Origin: Thioalkalivibrio nitratireducens DSM 14787
GTDB lineage: Bacteria; Pseudomonadota; Gammaproteobacteria; Ectothiorhodospirales; Ectothiorhodospiraceae
Direction: 5' to 3'
Length of the DNA stretch: 64,000 nt
Assembly: GCF_000321415.2 (NCBI RefSeq)
Contig: NC_019902.2
Coordinates: forward strand, 3,624,501-3,688,500
The notes under the pieces are model-generated. The model searched no databases and had not been told where the DNA came from. It saw only the letters and a program-made list of their open reading frames with translations. Shown here piece after piece: positions 53,558-62,634 of the stretch. Positions within the stretch are counted from its first letter, which is position 1. Every line of letters starts with the position of its first letter. The position numbers were made by a program, and so were the translations under genes.

Positions 53558-53648
53558 TCGTCATCGCGCGGAGCGAAGCGACGCGGGGATCCATAAGACA
53601 CTGATTTCTTGGGTCCACCTGGATTTCCGCGCTTCGCTCACAATGACG
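53558..53648. repeat. Palindromic GCGAAGCGA-type dispersed repeat
   Basis: Inverted arms CGTCATCGCGCGGAGCGAAG (left) and CGCTTCGCTCACAATGACG (right, reverse complement CGTCATTGTGAGCGAAGCG) with inner GGATCC-like arms, about 90 bp. It resembles the CGTCATTGCGAGGAGCGAAG repeats common in many bacterial genomes. It overlaps the last few codons of the HNH gene. Confidence 0.65.
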
Positions 53649-54273
53649 GGGCGCTTTGTTCAGTGTTTCCGTAATCAGCGCTTCCCCGGGATTGCCGCAG
53701 GCGGTCACGCAGCGGGCTGCTGCGCGGGAAATGCGCCTGCAGAAAGTCCATCTGGTCGGCGAGCACACGGCGCCCCTTCAGATACACGTACTCCGCGTGC
53801 GTGGGCCGGAACGGGATCGCCAGCAGCTGCATCCCCGCCTGCTCCGGGGTCCGTCCGGCCTTGTGGTTGTTGCAGCGCTTGCATGCGGTGACAACGTTGG
53901 TCCAGCTATCCTCCCCCTGCTGGCTCAGAGGCGTCACATGATCCCGGGACAGGTCGTGCGCGGGGAAATGGCTACCGCAATACAGGCACATGTGGGCGTC
54001 GCGGCGGAACAGCGTGCCGTTGTTCAGGGGCGGTACGTAGCCCTTGTGGAGCGCACGATTGGTTCCATGCGTGGCGACGATGGAGTTGACCTCGACGACC
54101 GAGCGACACCCGGTCCGCGCGCTGATCCCGCCACGCACGCGGTACAGCAGGCTGCCGCAGGTGTAGGCCACCTGCCCGCCATGGTAAAGACGGACCGCCT
54201 GCTGGTAATCGATCCACTCCAGCGGCATTCCCGAAGCGTCCGTACGCAGAACCTGCTGTTGCAGCGGCACCAT
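53638..54273 (-). CDS. HNH endonuclease
   Basis: A 211-residue HNH nuclease: CLYCGSHFPAHDLSRDHVTP, NVVTACKRCNNHKAGRTPEQ give the two zinc CxxC pairs and the H-N-H residues. The N-terminal VPLQQQVLRTDASGMPLEWI is shared by a widespread single-gene family. GGGAG precedes the ATG at 54273. The last residues (SAPSL and the stop) are read from a palindromic repeat, so the original C-terminus may have been replaced. Confidence 0.85.
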   Translation of the reverse strand: MVPLQQQVLRTDASGMPLEWIDYQQAVRLYHGGQVAYTCGSLLYRVRGGISARTGCRSVVEVNSIVATHGTNRALHKGYVPPLNNGTLFRRDAHMCLYCGSHFPAHDLSRDHVTPLSQQGEDSWTNVVTACKRCNNHKAGRTPEQAGMQLLAIPFRPTHAEYVYLKGRRVLADQMDFLQAHFPRSSPLRDRLRQSRGSADYGNTEQSAPSL

Positions 54274-54549
54274 GGGGGGCTCCCAAGTCTCGCCTGAACT
54301 CGCAGGACAATAAACACGCGCGGGTCGGAATGCAATTTCTGCACCGGTACACGCCACCGGGCTGCTTCCCGGCCGACCGAGACCGGCCTGTCGGCGCGGC
54401 AGGCCTTTCGGTCAGGTTTAAGCCAGTGGTCGATTCCGCTACACTCCCCCGTCGCTTTTGCCGTGGCGCACCAACCCGGTGCGACGGCCACATTCAGAGA
54501 ACGATCCGCCAGAGCGGCCCGCAGCAGCCCGGGCCCGGGGAGAGAGCGC

Positions 54550-55680
54550 ATGCCAGTCAGATTGTCCGTGCCGAAGGAAACCGCGAGCGGCGAGCGTCGG
54601 GTAGCCCTGGACCCGGCCGTGGCCGCGCGCCTCGGCAAGATGGGTGTGTCGGTACAGATCGAACGGGGTGCCGGTCTGGCCGCGCGCTTCCCGGATGGCG
54701 CCTATTCCGGAGTGGACCTCCTGGACGGCAACGCCGTGTACTCGCAAGCCGATGTCATGGTGCGGGTCGCACCGCCCACGGCCGCCGAGGTGGAGAAGCT
54801 CCCGGAGGGCTCAACCCTGGTCGGCCTCTTCCACGCCCATCGCAGCCCCGAAGTGGTGGCCGCGCTGCAGACCCGAAAGATCCTCAGCTTCGCGATGGAA
54901 CTGATCCCGCGCATCTCGCGCGCGCAGAGCATGGACGCGCTGTCCTCTCAGGCGGCCGTGGCCGGGTACAAGGCGGCGCTGATGGGGGCCGACCTGTCGT
55001 GCCGCTTCTTCCCGATGCTGACCACCGCCGCCGGCACCATCCGCCCGTCGAAGGTGGTCGTGATCGGAGCCGGGGTCGCCGGCCTGCAGGCGATCGCCAC
55101 CGCCCGCCGCCTGGGGGCGATGGTCGAGGCCTACGATGTGCGTTCCGCGACCAAGGAGCAGGTCGAATCGCTCGGCGCCAAGTTCCTGGATCTGGGCGTG
55201 AAGGCCGAGGGTGAGGGCGGCTACGCGCGGGAGCTGACCGAGGAAGAGAAAAAACAGCAGCAGCAGGCGCTGGCCGCCTACATCGCGAAGGCCGACGTGC
55301 TGATCACGACCGCGGCAATCCCCGGGCGCCCGTCTCCGAAGCTGATCCCGGCGTCGATGGTCGAGGGAATGAAGGCTGGCGCGGTCATCGTCGATCTGGC
55401 CGCCGAGGGCGGCGGCAACTGCGAACTGACCCGGCCCGGCGAGACCATCGAACACGGCGACGTGATCATCCACGGACCGTTGAACATCGCCTCGCAGGTC
55501 GCGCTGCACGCATCCGAAATGTACGCGAAGAACGTGCTCAATTTCCTGAGCCCGATGCTCAAGGATGGCGAGTTCCACCCCGACTGGGACGACGAGGTCA
55601 TCGCCAGCAGCTGCCTGACCCGGGACGGCGAGATCGTCCACGCCCCCACCCGCGAAGCGATCCAGGGAGACGCATCATGA
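54550..55680 (+). CDS. pntAA: NAD(P) transhydrogenase alpha-1 subunit (soluble domain I)
   Basis: A 376-residue NAD(H)-binding subunit of proton-translocating transhydrogenase. MPVRLSVPKETASGERRVAL at the start, VVVIGAGVAGLQAIATARRL (Rossmann), VEAYDVRSATKEQVESLGAK and GAVIVDLAAEGGGNCELT. GGGGAGAG precedes the ATG at 54550; a longer frame from 54463 is not family-like. The stop overlaps the pntAB start (ATGA). Confidence 0.95.
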   Translation: MPVRLSVPKETASGERRVALDPAVAARLGKMGVSVQIERGAGLAARFPDGAYSGVDLLDGNAVYSQADVMVRVAPPTAAEVEKLPEGSTLVGLFHAHRSPEVVAALQTRKILSFAMELIPRISRAQSMDALSSQAAVAGYKAALMGADLSCRFFPMLTTAAGTIRPSKVVVIGAGVAGLQAIATARRLGAMVEAYDVRSATKEQVESLGAKFLDLGVKAEGEGGYARELTEEEKKQQQQALAAYIAKADVLITTAAIPGRPSPKLIPASMVEGMKAGAVIVDLAAEGGGNCELTRPGETIEHGDVIIHGPLNIASQVALHASEMYAKNVLNFLSPMLKDGEFHPDWDDEVIASSCLTRDGEIVHAPTREAIQGDAS

Positions 55681-55967
55681 TCGAGGGTTTTGTCGCGCTG
55701 TACATCTTCATGCTCGCGGCCTTCACCGGCTACGAGGTGATCTCCAAGGTGCCGGTGATCCTGCATACACCGCTGATGTCGGGCTCCAACTTCGTCCACG
55801 GCATCGTACTCGTCGGCACGATGGTGGCACTGGGACACGCGGCTACCCCGCTGGAGCAGCTCATCGGCTTCGTCGCGGTGATTCTCGCCGCCGGTAACGC
55901 GGTCGGCGGCTATGTGGTGACCGAACGCATGCTGGAGATGTTCAAGACCAGCAAGGGAGACAAGTAA
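55677..55967 (+). CDS. pntAB: NAD(P) transhydrogenase alpha-2 subunit (membrane)
   Basis: A 96-residue subunit with three hydrophobic helices (VALYIFMLAAFTGYEVIS, FVHGIVLVGTMVALGHA, LIGFVAVILAAGNAVGGYVV). It forms part of the proton channel with PntB. The split of PntA into AA and AB is common in this kind of bacterium. It overlaps both neighbours by 1-4 bases. Confidence 0.95.
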   Translation: MIEGFVALYIFMLAAFTGYEVISKVPVILHTPLMSGSNFVHGIVLVGTMVALGHAATPLEQLIGFVAVILAAGNAVGGYVVTERMLEMFKTSKGDK

Positions 55968-57361
55968 TGGGCCTGGTCGTCACCATCATCAACGTCGCCT
56001 ACTTCGTTGCGGCGATCCTGTTCATCGTCGGCCTGAAGCAGATGTCGTCGCCGACCACCGCGCGGCGCGGCATCGTCTGGGCCGGTGCCGGCATGGTCAT
56101 CGCGACCGTGGTCACCTTCGCCCACCCCGAACTTGAGGGTACGGTCAACTACCTGCTGATCATCCTCGGGATCGCGATCGGCGGCGGCCTGGCGTGGTGG
56201 AGCGGCAAGCGGGTCGCGATGACCGACATGCCACAGATGATCGCGCTGTACAACGGCATGGGCGGCGGCGCCGCGGCCGGAATCGGCGCGATCTACCTGC
56301 TGCAGGCCGAGCCCGGTGCCTCCGACGTGGTGCTCACGATCGCGGTGCTCGGCTCGCTGATCGGCTCGGTCGCATTCTCCGGCTCGATGGTCGCGTTCGC
56401 GAAGCTGCAGGGCCTGATGGACAAGACCGTGCACTTCCCGGCGCAGCAGTGGGTGAACCTCGCGGTGTTCGCGATCACTCTACTGCTGGGGCTGTCGCTC
56501 GCGCTCAGCGGCGGCGATGTGAACGGTTTCGTACTGCTGCTGTTCTTCGTGCTCGCGCTCGCCTTCGGCGTGATGATGACGCTGCCGATCGGTGGCGCCG
56601 ACATGCCGGTGGTGATCTCTCTGTACAACGCATTGACCGGGCTCGCGGTCGGCTTCAAGGGCTTCGTGCTCGACAACCCGGCACTGATGATCGCCGGGGT
56701 CGTAGTCGGTGCCGCCGGCACGCTGCTGACCCAGCTGATGGCCAAGGCGATGAACCGCAAGCTCTCGAACGTGCTGTTCAAACAGTTCGGCGGCGGCGGG
56801 GGCGGCGAGGCCGAGGCGGTCACCGGCAGCCTGAAGCCGATCGAGGCGCCGGACGCCGGCATCATGATGGCCTTTGCGAGCAAGGTGATCATCGTGCCCG
56901 GATACGGCATGGCGGTGGCGCAGGCCCAGCACAAGATCTGGGAGCTGACACAGTTGCTGATCGAGCGTGGGGTCGCGGTGAAATTCGCGATCCACCCGGT
57001 CGCGGGCCGCATGCCCGGCCACATGAACGTGCTGCTGGCCGAAGCCGGCGTTCCCTATGACATCATCTACGACCTCGACGAGATCAACAACGAGTTCAAG
57101 ACTGCCGACGTCGCGATGGTCATCGGTGCGAACGACGTGGTGAACCCGATCGCCCGCACCGACCCGGACAGCCCGATCTACGGGATGCCGATCCTGAACG
57201 CTGACCAGGCCAGGAACGTGATCGTGGTCAAGCGGGGACGCGGCGCCGGGTTCTCGGGCATCGAGAACCACCTGTTCTACGCCGACAACACGCGCATGCT
57301 CTACGGCGACGGCCAGAAGGTTGCATCGGAACTGATTTCCGCGATCAAGGAGATCAGCTGA
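55967..57361 (+). CDS. pntB: NAD(P) transhydrogenase beta subunit
   Basis: A 464-residue NADP(H)-binding subunit. About eight to nine membrane helices (IAIGGGLAWWSGKRVAMTDM, PQMIALYNGMGGGAAAGIGA, FAITLLLGLSLALSGGDVNG) are followed by the domain III fold KVIIVPGYGMAVAQAQHKI, FAIHPVAGRMPGHMNVLLAE, VMVIGANDVVNP-like VAMVIGANDVVNP and KRGRGAGFSGIENHLFY. Intact; a terminator follows. Confidence 0.95.
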   Translation: MGLVVTIINVAYFVAAILFIVGLKQMSSPTTARRGIVWAGAGMVIATVVTFAHPELEGTVNYLLIILGIAIGGGLAWWSGKRVAMTDMPQMIALYNGMGGGAAAGIGAIYLLQAEPGASDVVLTIAVLGSLIGSVAFSGSMVAFAKLQGLMDKTVHFPAQQWVNLAVFAITLLLGLSLALSGGDVNGFVLLLFFVLALAFGVMMTLPIGGADMPVVISLYNALTGLAVGFKGFVLDNPALMIAGVVVGAAGTLLTQLMAKAMNRKLSNVLFKQFGGGGGGEAEAVTGSLKPIEAPDAGIMMAFASKVIIVPGYGMAVAQAQHKIWELTQLLIERGVAVKFAIHPVAGRMPGHMNVLLAEAGVPYDIIYDLDEINNEFKTADVAMVIGANDVVNPIARTDPDSPIYGMPILNADQARNVIVVKRGRGAGFSGIENHLFYADNTRMLYGDGQKVASELISAIKEIS

Positions 57362-57389
57362 ATCGGGGACACCCCCGTTGTCGGCTCAG

Positions 57390-57419
57390 GGCCCGGGCAT
57401 GTCCCGGGCCTTGCGTTTT
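57390..57419 (+). terminator. Terminator of the pnt operon
   Basis: Perfect 8-bp stem GGCCCGGG/CCCGGGCC with a five-base loop, followed by TTGCGTTTT, about 30 bases after the pntB stop. Confidence 0.8.
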
Positions 57420-57626
57420 CTGGGGACCGGTTGCGGTTATGCACAAGACCGGTGCAACCTGCCGGCGTACCCAGGATAGAGCAGGTTGCTATCGCCACCC
57501 CCGATAAACATCCCACAAGTGTCTGTTTTTATTGGACCTAGCGACTCTGGGCATTTTTTAACCAGATTGACACATCCCCTTGCAGAACCTGGGGTTCAGG
57601 CCGATACCCCGATTCTTTCCACAAAG

Positions 57627-57649
57627 TTATCCACAGCTTTCGTGGATAA
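57627..57649. promoter_or_regulatory. Inverted pair of DnaA-box-like sequences upstream of priA
   Basis: TTATCCACA at 57627-57635 (perfect DnaA box) and, reversed, TTATCCACG at 57649-57641. Together they form a 9-bp stem with a seven-base loop, 35 bases before the priA start. DnaA binding or an mRNA hairpin are both possible. Confidence 0.5.
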
Positions 57650-57683
57650 CTCACCTGCCCCCCGGATCCCGTAGACTGCCCTT

Positions 57684-59879
57684 ATGCCGCAGGAAACCTT
57701 CGTCCGGGTCGCGATCGACCGCCCACTCGACCGGCTGTTCGACTACCGCTGCCCGCCGGAGCTTCGGCCGCTCCCGGGACAGCGGGTCCGCCTGCCGTTC
57801 GGGCGCACCGACACGGTCGGGGTGGTGATGGAATCGGTGGAGACCCCGGCAGTCGCGTCCTCCCGGATCCGGGCCCTAGGCGCCCTGATCGATCCGGATC
57901 CCGTGCTGACCGCACCGTTGCTGGAACTGCTGCGCTTCACCGCCCGCTACTATCACCATCCGCTGGGCGAGGTCGTGCTCAACGCGCTGCCGCCGGCACT
58001 CCGGCGGGGCGCCCCCCTGCCGGATCCGCGCGTTCCCGAATCTCTTTGGCGTGCCGATATCGACGCAGACCAGCCCCGGCGCATCGGGCCGCGCCAGCAG
58101 GCGACGATCGACGCGCTGCGCGAGGCCCGGGCTCCGCTGACCCGCGACGCGCTGAACGATCTCACCGGGCTGGGATTGCGCCGGGCGGAGCTGGAGCGCA
58201 TGGCCGCTCGCGGGCTTCTTGCGGCGGAGCCCGCAGCCTCGGGAACCCCCGAACCCTCGGAGGACGGCGGCCCGGCAGTGCCCTTGACCCCGGAGCAGCG
58301 CGATGCCATCGCCGAGATCATTGGCCAGACGGGCCGGCCCACGGTATTTCTGCTCGACGGTGTGACCGGCAGTGGCAAGACCGAGGTGTACCTGGAAGCC
58401 GCCGCCCGGAGCCTCGCCCGGGGCGGACAGGTGCTGATCCTGATTCCCGAGATCGCGTTGACCCCGCAGCTGATCCAGCGTGTCAGCCGGCGCTTTCCGG
58501 GACAGGTCGCGGCGCTGCATTCGGGGCTGGCCGCGGGGGAACGCCTGCGCGCCTGGGACGATGCACGGCGCGGCGAACGCCCCCTGCTGCTCGGTACCCG
58601 ATCGGCGCTGTTCACCCCGCTCCCGCGGCTGGGACTGATCATCGTCGACGAGGAGCACGACCCCGCCTACAAGCAACAGGACGGCCTGCACTACCATGCC
58701 CGCGATCTCGCAATCCTGCGTGGGCATATCGAGTCGCTGCCGGTGGTGCTGGGGTCGGCCACGCCGACGCTGGAGACGCTGGAGAAGGCTCGCAGCGGAC
58801 GCTACCGCCACCTGCGCCTCGGCACGCGTCCCGACGGCTCCCGGCCGCCCGCGGTGAATTGCCTGGACACCCGTGTCCACGCGACCGACGAAGGTCTCAG
58901 CGCCCCGATGCTCGACGCCATGCGCAGGACGCTGGCACAGGGGCGCCAGTGCTTCATCCTGCTGAACCGGCGGGGCTTTGCCCGGGTACTCACCTGCGAC
59001 CACTGCGGCTGGGTGGCCGATTGCCCGCGCTGCGACGCGCATCTCACCGTCCATGCCTCGATCCGGCGTTCGATCTGCCACCTCTGCGGGTTCACCCAGC
59101 CGCTGACCGAATCCTGCCCGCAATGCGGGCAGCCGCTGCGCCACCTCGGGGTGGGAACCCAGCGCCTGGAACGGGCTCTGTCCCGGCATTTTCCGGACAC
59201 GCCGCTGATGCGCCTGGACCGCGACAGCATCCGGCGCCGGGGCGCCCTCGAACGGAGCCTGGAAACGATCCGCGCGATGGACGCGGGGATCGTCGTCGGC
59301 ACCCAGATCCTCGCGAAGGGCCACGACTTTCCGAGGGTCGGGCTGGTGGGCATCATCGACGTCGACCAGGGCCTGTTCAGTTCGGATCTGCGCGCCGCCG
59401 AGCAGACCCTGCAACTCGTGCTACAGGCCGCCGGCCGCGCGGGCCGTGCCGGAGATCCCGGCGAGGTCTTGATCCAGACCGGGCACCCGGAACACCCGCT
59501 GATGCGCGCGCTGCGCGCCGGGGACTATGCGGCCATGGTCGGACCGCTGCTCGACGAGAGGCGCCATTCGGGAATGCCGCCGTACGGATACCTGGCGCTG
59601 GTCCGGGTCGACGGCCCCGGCCCAGAGGCAACCCAGCGCCAGGCCGAGGAGATGGCGCGCGAGCTGCGCCGCCACGCGCGCGAGGTGCGCGTTCTGGGTC
59701 CGGCGCCCGCGCCACGGCACCGGGTGAATCGCCGGTACCGCGAGCAGATTCTGCTGGCGAGTAGCCGCCGGGCCACCTTGCATCACACCCTTGGCGAGAC
59801 ACGGCGCCACTGGGAAGAGCACCCGCCCCCGCGCAACCTGCGCATCAGCATCGACGTCGACCCGATCACCCTCGCCTGA
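57684..59879 (+). CDS. priA: Primosomal replication helicase PriA
   Basis: A 731-residue replication-restart helicase. The N-terminal 3'-DNA-binding domain is FVRVAIDRPLDRLFDYRCPP. Helicase motifs: GVTGSGKTEVYLEA, IPEIALTPQLIQR, IIVDEEHDPAYKQQ, GSATPTLETLE. Zinc-binding cysteines occur in CDHCGWVADCPRCDAH and CHLCG...CPQCGQ, and QAAGRAGRAGDPGEVLIQT closes the helicase core. Full length. Confidence 0.95.
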   Translation: MPQETFVRVAIDRPLDRLFDYRCPPELRPLPGQRVRLPFGRTDTVGVVMESVETPAVASSRIRALGALIDPDPVLTAPLLELLRFTARYYHHPLGEVVLNALPPALRRGAPLPDPRVPESLWRADIDADQPRRIGPRQQATIDALREARAPLTRDALNDLTGLGLRRAELERMAARGLLAAEPAASGTPEPSEDGGPAVPLTPEQRDAIAEIIGQTGRPTVFLLDGVTGSGKTEVYLEAAARSLARGGQVLILIPEIALTPQLIQRVSRRFPGQVAALHSGLAAGERLRAWDDARRGERPLLLGTRSALFTPLPRLGLIIVDEEHDPAYKQQDGLHYHARDLAILRGHIESLPVVLGSATPTLETLEKARSGRYRHLRLGTRPDGSRPPAVNCLDTRVHATDEGLSAPMLDAMRRTLAQGRQCFILLNRRGFARVLTCDHCGWVADCPRCDAHLTVHASIRRSICHLCGFTQPLTESCPQCGQPLRHLGVGTQRLERALSRHFPDTPLMRLDRDSIRRRGALERSLETIRAMDAGIVVGTQILAKGHDFPRVGLVGIIDVDQGLFSSDLRAAEQTLQLVLQAAGRAGRAGDPGEVLIQTGHPEHPLMRALRAGDYAAMVGPLLDERRHSGMPPYGYLALVRVDGPGPEATQRQAEEMARELRRHAREVRVLGPAPAPRHRVNRRYREQILLASSRRATLHHTLGETRRHWEEHPPPRNLRISIDVDPITLA

Positions 59880-59934
59880 GATCTCGGGATTAACTCTCAT
59901 GGCGCACGCGGCCACCCCCGATGATGAAAGAGGC

Positions 59935-60049
59935 GTAGGGCGGAAAAGGCCGAAGGCCGTCATCCGCCATCCGGCGCCCCGGGGATGCTGCGGGCGCCTG
60001 GGCACTGGGAACGCCGTGTGGCGGATGACGCTGCGCTATTCCGCCCTAC
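59935..60049. repeat. Dispersed palindromic repeat, copy 2 (MITE-like)
   Basis: Outer arms GTAGGGCGGAAAAGG and, at the right end, ATTCCGCCCTAC; inner arms GTCATCCGCCA and TGGCGGATGAC. 115 bp, largely self-complementary. A diverged copy is at 30648-30751. Confidence 0.75.
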
Positions 60050-60176
60050 GGGACTAACCTGGTGTTCCGAAAGGCGTGATTATTCGGGAGCCCTGTTGCC
60101 TGCGGTGGCCGTGCCCACTCGAGCGGCGCTTGCGGTTAGAATAGCGGGCTATTTGGAACAACCGGTTACCACGGCC

Positions 60177-61937
60177 TTGAAAGAAACGCTCGTCCAAGCG
60201 CTGGAGACGGCGCTCGCACAGCTGGTGCAGGAAGGCACCCTCCCCCCGGACCACGGCGTCGAGGTGCAATTGACCCGCGCCCGCGAGCGCGAGCACGGCG
60301 ATTTCGCAACCAACCTTGCGATGCAACTGGCGCGGCCCGCCCGCCGCAAGCCGCGCGAGATCGCCGAACGCATCGCGGCGGCGCTGCCCGATGTGGCAGG
60401 GCTGGCCGCAGTCGAGGTCGCCGGCCCCGGGTTCATCAACTTCCGGCTCGCCGACGACGCGCGCTTCGCGGTCCTCGCGGCCATCGCCGATGGCGGCGCC
60501 GATTACGGCCGATCGAACGTCGGTCAGGGGCAGCGCGTGCAGGTGGAGTTCGTGTCGGCCAACCCGACCGGCCCGCTGCATGTGGGTCACGGTCGCGGCG
60601 CGGCCTACGGAGCGACGGTTGCCGACCTGCTCGCGTTCTGCGGTTTCGACGTGACACGCGAATACTACGTGAACGACGCCGGGCGGCAGATGAACATCCT
60701 GGCGGCAAGCGTGTGGCTGCGCTACCTCCAGAAACGCGGCGTACAGCTGCCGTTTCCGGCCAACGGCTACCGGGGCGAGTACGTCAACGCGATCGCCGAC
60801 GACCTCGCGGTGCTGCTGAACGATGCCGGCGTGCATCCTGCCGACGCGGTGCTGCGCGATCTGCCGGCGGACGAACCCGATGGGGGCGACAAGGAGGCCT
60901 ACATCGATGCCGTGGTCGAACGCGCCCGGGAACTGCTCGGTCCGACGCTGTACCGGCAGTTCTTCGACCATGGTCTGAACGCGATCCTCGACGACATCCG
61001 CGACGACCTCGGCGCGTTCGGTGTGCACTATCAGAACTGGTTCTCCGAACGCAGTCTTGCGGATTCCGGAGCCATCGACGCCGCGGTCGCGCTGCTGCAG
61101 GAACGTGGTGCGCTCTACGAGGACAACGGCGCGCTCTGGTTCCGCTCCACCGAGTACGGCGACGACAAGGACCGCGTGGTGCGCCGCGAGAACGGCGACT
61201 ACACCTATTTCGCGTCCGACATCGCCTACCACCGCGACAAGTTCGAGCGCGGCTTCGACCGCATCATCAACGTCTGGGGTGCAGACCATCACGGCTACGT
61301 TGCCCGCGTGCGGGCCGCGCTGCGCGCGCTGGGCCTCGACGACGCGCGTCTGGACGTGCTGCTGGTCCAGTTCGCGATCCTGTACCGCGGCACCGAGCGG
61401 GTGCAGATGTCGACGCGTTCCGGCAGTTTCGTGACGCTGCGGGAACTGCGCGACGAGGTGGGCTCCGATGCGGCACGCTTTTTCTACGTGCAGCGCCGCT
61501 GCGAACAGCACCTGGATTTCGACCTGGAACTGGCGAAGACCCAGTCCAACGACAACCCGATGTACTACATCCAGTACGCCCATGCGCGCATCGCCAGCGT
61601 GCAGCGCCAGGCGGCCGAGCGCGGGCTGTCCGCCGCCGCCGCGAACGGCCCCGAAGTGTCCCGCCTGACGCTGGACCCGGAGACGGACCTGCTGACCCGG
61701 CTGGACCGCTTTCCCGAACTCGTGGCGACCGCCGCGCTCGCGCACGAACCGCACCAGCTGGCCCAGTACCTTCGCGACCTCGCGGCAGGCTTCCACGCCT
61801 ATTACAACGCGGTGCCGTTCATGAATGCCGAGGATCAGGAACTGATCGGGGCACGGCTGGCGCTGATCGGCGGCATCCGGCAGGTGCTTGCGAACGGTCT
61901 GGGCCTGCTCGGTGTCCGTGCTCCCGAGAGCATGTAG
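60177..61937 (+). CDS. argS: Arginyl-tRNA synthetase
   Basis: A 586-residue class I aminoacyl-tRNA synthetase. The HIGH-type motif is [52 protein letters not shown] and [16 protein letters not shown], and [14 protein letters not shown] in place of KMSKS (KMSKR is often degenerate in ArgS). A DALR anticodon-binding domain is at the C-terminus. The start is a TTG ([14 protein letters not shown]) at 60177, the position that matches family N-termini; no good ribosome binding site precedes it. A TAGAAT box at 60137 suggests a promoter just upstream. Confidence 0.95.
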   Translation: MKETLVQALETALAQLVQEGTLPPDHGVEVQLTRAREREHGDFATNLAMQLARPARRKPREIAERIAAALPDVAGLAAVEVAGPGFINFRLADDARFAVLAAIADGGADYGRSNVGQGQRVQVEFVSANPTGPLHVGHGRGAAYGATVADLLAFCGFDVTREYYVNDAGRQMNILAASVWLRYLQKRGVQLPFPANGYRGEYVNAIADDLAVLLNDAGVHPADAVLRDLPADEPDGGDKEAYIDAVVERARELLGPTLYRQFFDHGLNAILDDIRDDLGAFGVHYQNWFSERSLADSGAIDAAVALLQERGALYEDNGALWFRSTEYGDDKDRVVRRENGDYTYFASDIAYHRDKFERGFDRIINVWGADHHGYVARVRAALRALGLDDARLDVLLVQFAILYRGTERVQMSTRSGSFVTLRELRDEVGSDAARFFYVQRRCEQHLDFDLELAKTQSNDNPMYYIQYAHARIASVQRQAAERGLSAAAANGPEVSRLTLDPETDLLTRLDRFPELVATAALAHEPHQLAQYLRDLAAGFHAYYNAVPFMNAEDQELIGARLALIGGIRQVLANGLGLLGVRAPESM

Positions 61938-62034
61938 CCCACAGATCGCAGCGCTTGCGCGCCACCCGCTTTCCGGCGCTGCGGGACCGCGGAACGGCCG
62001 CGCCGGCAAACTCAAGATCGGTTAGGATTTCAAC

Positions 62035-62634
62035 ATGGCCCAGGCACGCAAGGTCCGGCGCAGGCCGGCCCCGCAACACGGCAGCCGTCCGATTCCCGGA
62101 TGGGTCTGGCTGCTCGCGGGCATGCTGGTCGGTCTGGCCGTCGCGGCGGTGTTCTACCTGCAGGGCGCGGACCGGATGGGGCAGGATCCCGGCTGGCTCA
62201 CCCAGGGCGAGACGGCCACTCCGGCGCCCCCGGCCCAGGAACCGAGGCCCGAGCCCGTCCCGCAGGATCGCACCCGCTTCCAGTTCTACGAGCTGCTGCC
62301 CCAGGATGAGGTACGGGTACCGCCTCCGCCGGCGCCCACGACTCCCCGGGTCGCCACCCCCGAACCGGCTCCGACCCCGGAAAGCCGCTCCGAACCCCAG
62401 GGCCGCGTGCTCTTGCAGACCGGCTCGTTCCGGCGGTACGCGCAGGCCGACGAGATGAAAGCGCGGCTGGCGATGATGGGGCTGCAGGCGAACATCCGCG
62501 AGGTCCAAGTAAACGGGCAGACGTTCCACCGGGTGTACCTGGGACCGTTCGACAGCGACGCCCAGGTCAACCGCACCCTGGAGCGACTGCGGCGCGAGAA
62601 CATCGAGGCCCTGCGCCTGCCCGCCTCCGGCTGA
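62035..62634 (+). CDS. SPOR-domain (FtsN-like) protein
   Basis: A 199-residue inner-membrane protein. A short basic N-terminus, one helix (WVWLLAGMLVGLAVAAVFYL), a Pro-rich periplasmic linker and a C-terminal SPOR domain (VLLQTGSFRRYAQADEMKAR, FHRVYLGPFDSDAQVNRTLE) that binds denuded peptidoglycan. It is located after argS as in many gammaproteobacteria, where the gene is called ftsN-like. The stop overlaps the hrpA start (TGATG). Confidence 0.9.
   Translation: MAQARKVRRRPAPQHGSRPIPGWVWLLAGMLVGLAVAAVFYLQGADRMGQDPGWLTQGETATPAPPAQEPRPEPVPQDRTRFQFYELLPQDEVRVPPPPAPTTPRVATPEPAPTPESRSEPQGRVLLQTGSFRRYAQADEMKARLAMMGLQANIREVQVNGQTFHRVYLGPFDSDAQVNRTLERLRRENIEALRLPASG

Noticed and set aside
57362-57683. 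Chromosomal replication origin
   Set aside because: Only two DnaA-like boxes and no AT-rich unwinding region or origin genes (dnaA, dnaN, parAB) nearby.
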